From assembly GCA_018654125.1 (NCBI GenBank), contig JABIME010000236.1, positions 1-12,949 of the forward strand: DNA of 12,949 nucleotides, written 5' to 3'. This document shows, in pieces, positions 7,472 to 12,949 of this stretch (its first letter is position 1; each line of letters begins with the position of its first letter). Under the pieces are notes generated by a model. The model worked only from the letters and a program-made list of their open reading frames with translations, did not search any database and was not told where the DNA came from. A program made the translations under genes and the position numbers. The DNA comes from Candidatus Cloacimonadota bacterium. Its GTDB lineage: Bacteria > Cloacimonadota > Cloacimonadia > Cloacimonadales > TCS61.

Positions 7472-7495
7472 TTGTGCAGGATATTCACTGCACAA
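7472..7495. promoter_or_regulatory. Operator-like perfect inverted repeat
   Basis: Arms TTGTGCAG (7472-7479) and CTGCACAA (7488-7495) are exactly complementary across an 8-base spacer. The centre lies about 90 bp upstream of the start of the Cys/His-rich gene on the minus strand. The geometry (8-bp arms with centres about 16 bp apart) is that of a dimeric DNA-binding regulator. It is not followed by a T-run on either strand, which argues against a terminator. The regulator is unknown. Confidence 0.5.
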
Positions 7496-7656
7496 CACAA
7501 AAGGTTTCTGAAAAAAGTATAGACAAATTTAGAGATTCAAAGTAATTGAGTTAATAATTAGCATAGTTATGAAATTAATTTATGAGTATTAAATTAGTTG
7601 AGTGAGAAGAGTATTAGAAAATAATTCTGATTTGCTTTCAACTGAGGATATTCATA

Positions 7657-7775
7657 TAACAAAAGTGCCTGCGGTTCAGTCGGGCGGTGGCTTTCGGCTA
7701 AACCTTCCGGTTTAACCTTTGGTTGGTTTGTCCGGGCGGAATCTGCCGATTCCGCAGTGCACTCCAAACATTAGT
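7657..7775 (+). repeat. Structured intergenic repeat, copy 2 (best attC-like copy)
   Basis: This element is about 119 bp, from ATAACAAAAGTGCC to AAACATTAGT, and visibly more GC-rich than its surroundings. The terminal stem pairs AGTGC-CTGCGG (7664-7674) with CCGCAG-T-GCACT (7752-7763): eleven base pairs with a single extrahelical T at 7758. Inside are two hairpins: GGCTAAACC/GGTTTAACC (7696-7717, one mismatch, TTCC loop) and the family hairpin GGAATC-TGCC-GATTCC (7738-7753), which shares its last bases with the outer stem. No plus-strand gene precedes it. The kinase gene follows 124 bp downstream. Confidence 0.7.
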
Positions 7776-7898
7776 ATAAATAATAATTGACGATATTTGG
7801 GGAAGGCCTTTGTTATGGGTAAAATGTAAATATAGGAATTAGAATAAATATTTTAGGGAAAAAAGTACTGGAAATATAGGAGGAAGGCGACCTATTAA

Positions 7899-10037
7899 AT
7901 GAAAAAAATAATCCTGATTATCTTATTTGTAACATCTCTTAGTTTTATCACCGAGATTCATTCCCTTACTCCAGAACAGGATAGCCTGCAAAGTATTTTA
8001 GATGTGAATTCTAAAAAAGATACAGTCAGAGTAAATACTTTGAATTTATTAGCTAACGAATGGATTTCTACAGATGGTTTAAAAGCTAAAGAATATGCCG
8101 AAGAAGCTTTGGAACTTTCCAGAAAACTCAATTTTATAAAAGGTAAAGCCGAAAGCTTAAATCTGATTGGATATTTCTTTCAATTACAATCAGACTTTGC
8201 AGAAGCAATAGTATTTTATCAAAGATCATTAAAATCCTATGAAGCAATTGAAGAGAAGAAGTCCGCAGCAGATTGCCTGAAATATATAGGAGTTATGAAT
8301 TACTATTTAGGTAATTCTTCTGAAGCTCTGGAATACTACCAAAAAGCACTGGATAAATATAATGAAATAGAATATATAATAGGAACCTCCGCCTGCTTGA
8401 ACAATATCGGCATTATTCACCTGAATCAGAGTAATTACCCTCAAGCATTGGATTATTTTCAACGATCATTGAAAATCGATGAACAATTGGATGATAAACG
8501 TAGTATTGCATTAAGTTTAGTTAATCTGGGTAATATTTGCAATCATCAAAATGAACCATATCGAGCAATGGAATATTTTGAAAGATCATTAAAAATCTTC
8601 GAAGAATTTCAAAATCATGATGGCATAGCTATGTGTTTGAATAATATTGGGATTTCTTATCAAAATATAGATGAGTACTCAAAATCTTTGGAGTATTTTC
8701 AAAGGGTTCTGAAATTGTACGAAGAATTTTCTGATAAAAATGGTATTGCAGTAACTACAAATAATATAGGAAATCTGTATTTCAATATAGAGAACAATTC
8801 ATTAGCTTTGGAGTATTATCTCAGAGCTTTGGAAATGAATTTAGAACTTAAGAATTTGAGCAATATATCTATGTCTTATTTCAATGTAGGCAAAAGTTAT
8901 TTAAAAAGCAAAGAATTTTCATTAGCTTTGGAGTATACATTCAAAAGTAAGGATATTGCAGAGAAACAGAATTTGCAAGTTTTTTACAGAAATGATCTTC
9001 TGCAGCTATCTCAAATCTATGAAGCGCAGCATAAATATAAAGAGGCTTTTAATTATTACGTATTATATAAAGAAATGTATGATGAGCTTTTCAATGAAGA
9101 GAACCTAAAAGAGATAACTAATTTAGAAAATAAATTTGAACATGAAAAAGAAAAACAGCTTATAGAAACGGAGCAACTAAGAAAGGATGCAATTGCAAAA
9201 GCTTCGGCAAAATCGCAAAGAACAATACGAAATTTTTTCATTATTGGCTTTGTACTTATGGGATTACTTGTTCTGGTGATATTACGATTTTTTATTCAAA
9301 AACGCAAGGTTAACCGTATTTTGTTCGCACAGAAGAAAGAAATTGAAAGTAAAAATCAACTATTGAATAAAGAGATCGATGATCGCACAAAAGCCGAAGA
9401 AGATCTTAAGATCGGAAGGGAACGTTTATCAATTTTGAATAAGATACTTCGGCATGATCTTTCTAATGATTTTACGGTTATAAAAAGTGCAGTAAAAGTT
9501 TTCAAACTAACATCTCAGGAAACTCTTCTAGATGAGATTCGCAAAAGAGTGGAAACCAGTTTAGAAACGATAAACAATTACAGAAAATATGAAGCTTTTA
9601 TAGACTCTAATACTGCCTTGAAAGAAATTGAATTACAAGAGAAATTAAATGAAATATTTGTCGAGTATCCTGCAGTAAAATTTAATCTGGAAGGAAATTG
9701 TAAAGTTTTTGCCGATGAAGCTTTGAATTCTGTTTTTGTGAACCTATTTTCCAATGCGAAAAAGCATGGTAAAGCTGATGAAATAAAAATTTCAATCTCA
9801 TCCGAGCGTAATTCATGTAAAATAAAGATAGCTAACAACGGTTATCAAATACCCGAGATAATATTAGATAAAATATTTGATGAAGGATTTTGCTTCGGAG
9901 AAACAGGTAATACAGGAATCGGATTACATATTGTAAAGAAGACTATAGAAAGATATGATGGAAAAATTTCTGTAACAGAAAACGAACCGAATAATGTGGT
10001 TTTTGAAATAACACTTAAACAGGTGATGAATCTATAA
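7899..10037 (+). CDS. TPR-repeat membrane sensor histidine kinase
   Basis: Two-component sensor kinase of 712 residues. It has a signal peptide (1-22), then a periplasmic TPR solenoid. The repeat core (ALEYYQRSLK-like) recurs at residues 63, 103, 143, 183, 223, 263, 303, 343 and 383, so nine 40-residue repeats follow without any register slip. A transmembrane helix lies at about 445-465, then a coiled coil (470-505), then a dimerisation domain with the phospho-acceptor in LRHDLSND (His519). The ATPase domain has an N-box (NLFSNAKKHG, Asn619), a G1 box with Asn where Asp is usual (ANNGYQIP, 645-652), an F-box (FDEGFCFGETG) and a G2 box (GNTGIGLHIVKK). The H-box resembles archaeal and FCB-type kinases more than EnvZ. 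No receiver domain or partner regulator lies in the window. The start ATG is preceded by AGGAGG (7878-7883) at a long spacing, with a second AAGG at 7884-7887. The ligand is unknown; the TPR array suggests protein binding. Confidence 0.93.
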   Translation: MKKIILIILFVTSLSFITEIHSLTPEQDSLQSILDVNSKKDTVRVNTLNLLANEWISTDGLKAKEYAEEALELSRKLNFIKGKAESLNLIGYFFQLQSDFAEAIVFYQRSLKSYEAIEEKKSAADCLKYIGVMNYYLGNSSEALEYYQKALDKYNEIEYIIGTSACLNNIGIIHLNQSNYPQALDYFQRSLKIDEQLDDKRSIALSLVNLGNICNHQNEPYRAMEYFERSLKIFEEFQNHDGIAMCLNNIGISYQNIDEYSKSLEYFQRVLKLYEEFSDKNGIAVTTNNIGNLYFNIENNSLALEYYLRALEMNLELKNLSNISMSYFNVGKSYLKSKEFSLALEYTFKSKDIAEKQNLQVFYRNDLLQLSQIYEAQHKYKEAFNYYVLYKEMYDELFNEENLKEITNLENKFEHEKEKQLIETEQLRKDAIAKASAKSQRTIRNFFIIGFVLMGLLVLVILRFFIQKRKVNRILFAQKKEIESKNQLLNKEIDDRTKAEEDLKIGRERLSILNKILRHDLSNDFTVIKSAVKVFKLTSQETLLDEIRKRVETSLETINNYRKYEAFIDSNTALKEIELQEKLNEIFVEYPAVKFNLEGNCKVFADEALNSVFVNLFSNAKKHGKADEIKISISSERNSCKIKIANNGYQIPEIILDKIFDEGFCFGETGNTGIGLHIVKKTIERYDGKISVTENEPNNVVFEITLKQVMNL

Positions 10038-10078
10038 ACGATTTTTATTATGCCTTGGAAGAATGATGAAGGTTTCTG

Positions 10079-10116
10079 CTAACAAACGTGCCTTCACCGT
10101 ACGCGCGAAACATTAG
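10079..10116 (+). repeat. Compact intergenic repeat, copy 3
   Basis: Only 38 bp long, but it keeps both family ends: CTAACAAACGTG (10079-10090, identical to copy 1) and CGAAACATTAG (10106-10116). About 15 bases lie between, and the long interior and the GAATY hairpin are missing. It is too short for a normal attC site and looks like a deletion derivative or a minimal member. It begins 42 bp after the kinase stop and ends 16 bp before the next ribosome binding site. Confidence 0.6.
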
Positions 10117-10144
10117 TAAAAAAAGAAATTAAAAGGAGAATAGA

Positions 10145-12031
10145 ATGAAGAAAATTGCTTTTGTTGTTTTAATATTATGTTTTGTACTAGTTTTATTTGC
10201 GGATCCCTTATTTTTTTCCGAAGGTTCTGAGTGGAAATACATGGATGATGGTTCTGATCAGGGAACAGACTGGAGAGAAGTTGATTTCGATGATTCTGAA
10301 TGGAGTGCAGGATTTGCTCAATTTGGTTTTGGAGATGGAGACGAAACCACGGTAGTTGAGTCTGGACATATTTGCTATTATTTCCGAAAAGTTGTAGATG
10401 TTGAAGACATAAATAGCTTAGAAAATGTTTTCTTTGAAATTGTTCATGATGATGGAATGGTTTTGTATATTAATGGTGTAGAAATTGTCAGATCTTCGCT
10501 AATGCCGCAAACTGGTGAAATAACTTATTTAACTGGAACTACAACCTACATTCCCACCGCAGATGAAAACAGTTTTTTTTTATACCCGGTAGACATATCC
10601 TACTTCGTTCAAGGTGAAAACACAATTGCCGTTTCTGTACATAATCAAAATACCAGCAGTTCTGATATCTCCTTTGACTGCAGGGTTACAGACACAATTA
10701 CTTACAAATTGGATGGGCCATATGTATTCTATAGAAACGATGAGATAGTTGTAAAAACCATTGAAGTTGATGGACCTCAAACTTATACTTATACAGACCC
10801 TACATCTGTAGAGCTTATTTGCAGATTTCCAGATGAAGCAGATAGCTTTTATGTGAATCTGAAAGAAGAGTTGATAATAGAAGAATCTTCATTCACTTTA
10901 CCCCAAAAATTTCTGGCTACATCTGATATTGAAGGTAATCTTGAAGCTTTCATAATGCTTTTGAGTGATGCAGATGTTATAAATGAAGATTATGAATGGA
11001 TCTTTGGTGACGGTCATCTGTTTTTTGTAGGTGATATGTTTGATAGAGGAGAAAACGTTACTGAATGTCTATGGCTACTTTATAAACTTGAAGCTGAAGC
11101 CGAAGCACAAGGTGGAAAAATCCACTTTGTAATTGGAAATCACGACATGATGAATCTAATATTCGATTTCCGTTATGTTGGTTCGAAATATATTTTAAAT
11201 GCTCAATTAATGGGTGAGACTTTAGAATCGGTTTATGCAGATGATACTGAACTTGGTAGATGGTTGAGAACAAAAAATATTATAGAAAAAGTTTCTCCTC
11301 TCATTTTTGTTCATGGTGGTATTAGCCCTGCTGTTGCTGCACTTAATCTTTCTTTTGATATGATGAACTATTGGGGAAGATATCGAATGGATGATGAGTG
11401 TACTACTTATGAAGGTCAAACAATAAATGGAGGTAGTGACACTGGATTATATTGGTATCGAGGTATGGCTGAAGAAGATTTAACTCAGCATGAAGTAGGA
11501 GGAATTCTTAATACTTTTGATGCAGGAAAAGTAATCATAGGACATACTGTATTTAATGAGATCACGTTCCTATACAATGAAGCAGTTGTATGTATAGACT
11601 TAGATCATGAAGATAACTTTCAAGCCGGATTTATGGAAGCATTATACTATGAAAATGGAGACCTCTATAACTTCTATACTAATGGTACTGATATTTCATA
11701 TACCTATTTAACAGGATTAACAGATATTGAGGAGAATGAAATCCCTGAGAATACAAATTTTGATTTGTACAGCTACCCAAATCCGTTTAATCCAACAACA
11801 TCAATAATGTTTTCTATCCAAAATGATTCAAAAGTTGAACTTGCAATTTATAACTTAAAAGGACAAAGAATCAAAATTCTAGCTCAAAATGAATTTGCAA
11901 AAGGGTTTCACTCAATAATTTGGAATGGAGATGATGAAAACAACAATCCAATAAGCTCTGGTATTTATTTATATAAGTTGAACATAAATGGTAAAACAGA
12001 ATCAGTGAATAAATGTTTATTGTTGAAATGA
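10145..12031 (+). CDS. Secreted calcineurin-like metallophosphatase with T9SS/Por sorting domain
   Basis: Exported enzyme of 628 residues. It has a signal peptide (1-19, ending LFAD), then an N-terminal beta-sandwich (about 22-185) of galactose-binding-like type (WREVDFDDSEW, YYFRKVVDV, HDDGMVLYINGVEI). The phosphoesterase domain (about 255-500) shows VGDMFDRG (295-302), GNHD (331-334), FVHGG (388-392) and IIGHT (464-468), as in PPP-type and Shewanella-like phosphatases. The first metal motif reads SDIEGN (260-265), with Glu263 where GDIHGN has His. This occurs in related bacterial proteins as I recall them, so it need not inactivate the enzyme. The last 85 residues are a type A sorting domain (YPNPFNPTTS at 544-553, then VELAIYNLKGQRIKIL and SSGIYLYKL) for type IX export and surface attachment. 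The substrate is unknown. A strong AAGGAG lies 6 bases before the ATG. Confidence 0.92.
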   Translation: MKKIAFVVLILCFVLVLFADPLFFSEGSEWKYMDDGSDQGTDWREVDFDDSEWSAGFAQFGFGDGDETTVVESGHICYYFRKVVDVEDINSLENVFFEIVHDDGMVLYINGVEIVRSSLMPQTGEITYLTGTTTYIPTADENSFFLYPVDISYFVQGENTIAVSVHNQNTSSSDISFDCRVTDTITYKLDGPYVFYRNDEIVVKTIEVDGPQTYTYTDPTSVELICRFPDEADSFYVNLKEELIIEESSFTLPQKFLATSDIEGNLEAFIMLLSDADVINEDYEWIFGDGHLFFVGDMFDRGENVTECLWLLYKLEAEAEAQGGKIHFVIGNHDMMNLIFDFRYVGSKYILNAQLMGETLESVYADDTELGRWLRTKNIIEKVSPLIFVHGGISPAVAALNLSFDMMNYWGRYRMDDECTTYEGQTINGGSDTGLYWYRGMAEEDLTQHEVGGILNTFDAGKVIIGHTVFNEITFLYNEAVVCIDLDHEDNFQAGFMEALYYENGDLYNFYTNGTDISYTYLTGLTDIEENEIPENTNFDLYSYPNPFNPTTSIMFSIQNDSKVELAIYNLKGQRIKILAQNEFAKGFHSIIWNGDDENNNPISSGIYLYKLNINGKTESVNKCLLLK

Positions 12032-12041
12032 AGAAATTGCC

Positions 12042-12123
12042 ACTAACAAGCGTATCTGAGGGTTTGTCGGCAGGTGTATTTTTGTTAGAATTTTACGATT
12101 CTCCAGCATGCTAAAAACACTAC
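12042..12123 (+). repeat. Degenerate intergenic repeat, copy 4
   Basis: This element is about 82 bp, from ACTAACAAGCGTATC to AAACACTAC. It keeps the left end with one change (AAGCG for AAACG) and the family hairpin GAATT-TTAC-GATTC (12088-12101), but its right end is diverged and its outer stem (12049-12060 with 12101-12112) pairs poorly. It starts 10 bp after the phosphatase stop and abuts the ribosome binding site of the next gene. Confidence 0.5.
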
Positions 12124-12134
12124 AAGGATGATTT

Positions 12135-12949
12135 ATGTTTAAGAAAATATTGATTGTTATGTTAGGAATTATTTTATCATCTTGTGTGCAAAGAATATAT
12201 AGAGTTGCCCATCCAACACTTAATGACGGAAAATATGGTACTGAATTTCCATATAAGAGTTGTGCAAATCAGTTGAAAGATATTTCCAATTCAATTAAGC
12301 TACTGAATTGTATAGCTTTCTACAAAACTTATGTATTCGATGAAGAATCTGCAATTACTTCGAGTAATGTAAAATCAGCATTAAATAAGAAACTTTTTTC
12401 GGAAGAATTTAATAGTCACCAGCCTGCATCAGGGACTGCAACAATGATCGCAAATGACCACAACAAAGTTATGCTTCTCACTTGTGCCCATATCCTGGAT
12501 TTCCCTGATACAACTTATGCATTTTATGGTGAAAAGAATAACTCAGAAAACTATATTCAGAGCGTTTCCATTAGAGGAAAAATGGATATTTATTTGAATG
12601 ATATGCCAAATGGAGATCAATTAACAATTCTGGCAATGGATACAGAAGCTGATTTAGCGATTCTAGGATTGGAGATGAAAATGCAGCATAAATTTGCTTC
12701 AATTTTCGATTATACCAAAGGTAAATCTAGAGAGCTTGAATGGGGTAGTTCTGTTTATATTCTGGGGTACCCAGTAGGTAATAAAATGGTAACACGTGGG
12801 ATAGTAAGTAATCCCGAAGAAGCGAAGAGTGGAACTTTTCTCATCGATGCACTATTCAACAAGGGTTTCAGTGGTGGTTTGGTTCTGGCCATACGGGATG
12901 GAAATCTAAACTTCGAACTTGTTGGATTAGCTCGATCAGTCTCTGCTCA
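12135..12949 (+). CDS. Trypsin-like serine protease lipoprotein, 3' partial
   Basis: The frame opens at ATG 12135, 6 bases after AAGGA, and runs without a stop off the right edge, so 271 residues are seen and the C-terminus is missing. A short signal peptide ends in a lipobox (LSSC, Cys17), which predicts an envelope-anchored lipoprotein. After a spacer of about 80 residues comes a chymotrypsin-fold protease with all three catalytic residues in order: His119 in LLTCAHIL, Asp173 in TEADLAIL, and Ser246 in NKGFSGGLV. The segment WGSSVYILGYPVGN (203-216) is typical of HtrA/trypsin-2-like domains. Whether a PDZ domain follows cannot be seen. The triad supports an active protease, possibly in envelope protein quality control or processing. 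The substrate is unknown. Confidence 0.88.
   Translation, partial: MFKKILIVMLGIILSSCVQRIYRVAHPTLNDGKYGTEFPYKSCANQLKDISNSIKLLNCIAFYKTYVFDEESAITSSNVKSALNKKLFSEEFNSHQPASGTATMIANDHNKVMLLTCAHILDFPDTTYAFYGEKNNSENYIQSVSIRGKMDIYLNDMPNGDQLTILAMDTEADLAILGLEMKMQHKFASIFDYTKGKSRELEWGSSVYILGYPVGNKMVTRGIVSNPEEAKSGTFLIDALFNKGFSGGLVLAIRDGNLNFELVGLARSVSA

Larger units (their letters stand above)
7391..7898. other. Divergent intergenic region with operator-like palindrome, repeat copy 2 and a kinase promoter
   Basis: This 508-bp region has no supported gene. It separates the minus-strand Cys/His-rich gene from the plus-strand kinase gene. From left to right it holds AT-rich DNA, a 24-bp palindrome (7472-7495), more AT-rich DNA with nothing recognisable (about 7500-7655), a GC-rich structured repeat (7657-7775), and a candidate plus-strand promoter. 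That promoter is TTGACG at 7787-7792, an 18-base spacer and TGTTAT at 7811-7816, ahead of the kinase ribosome binding site. The promoter is a moderate match only. Confidence 0.6.

Noticed and set aside
7233..7511. Plus-strand frame of 92 residues opposite the Cys/His-rich gene.
   Set aside because: It is mostly antisense to a better supported gene with a signal peptide, no ribosome binding site precedes it, and it runs through the palindrome.

Overview
The window looks like chromosomal DNA from an AT-rich, Gram-negative member of the Fibrobacterota-Chlorobiota-Bacteroidota (FCB) group. Candidatus Cloacimonadota or a neighbouring phylum is my best guess. The evidence is a secreted phosphatase ending in a Por/type IX secretion (T9SS) type A sorting domain (YPNPFNPTT...), two lipoproteins, a complete tripartite envelope efflux system and many Lys/Ile/Asn-rich proteins. 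No rRNA, tRNA, transposase, integrase or CRISPR array is visible, so the placement is inference.

Layout. Positions 3-821 (+) hold the 3' part of a beta-rich, propeller-like protein that is cut by the left edge. Positions 853-975 hold a structured intergenic repeat, followed by a minus-strand terminator. Positions 1061-6652 (-) hold a three-gene heavy-metal-type RND efflux operon: outer membrane factor, then lipoprotein adaptor, then inner-membrane pump. A sigma70-like promoter overlapped by a Fur-box-like palindrome lies about 240 bp upstream. Positions 6953-7390 (-) encode a small exported Cys/His-rich protein with a perfect palindrome in its upstream region. The three later plus-strand genes are a TPR sensor histidine kinase (7899-10037), a secreted calcineurin-like phosphatase with a sorting domain (10145-12031) and a trypsin-like lipoprotein protease (12135 to the right edge, truncated). 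The first of these follows a second copy of the repeat, and shorter or degenerate copies lie at about 10079 and 12042.

The efflux genes plausibly form one metal-export unit. The outer membrane channel and adaptor overlap by 4 bp, and the pump starts 16 bp after the adaptor. The adaptor carries about 18 histidines in a disordered N-terminal segment and lacks the usual alpha-helical hairpin. The exported Cys/His-rich protein just upstream may bind the same metal. The pump's motifs mix CusA-like and CzcA-like features, so the metal is not assigned.

The most unusual feature is the series of intergenic elements. All four run in the same orientation, with left ends near CTAACAAACG and right ends near AAACATTA. 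Three carry a 14-bp hairpin of the form GAATY-N4-GATTC, and the two long ones have imperfect terminal stems with single bulged bases, like integron attC sites. They come 12-42 bp after three plus-strand stop codons and before the next ribosome binding site. The plus-strand genes therefore look like cassettes, whereas the efflux region would be a 6.7-kb inverted insert. The right end has A where canonical attC has G (ATTAG, not GTTAG) and no integrase is in view. 'attC-like cassette array' is a hypothesis, not a call.
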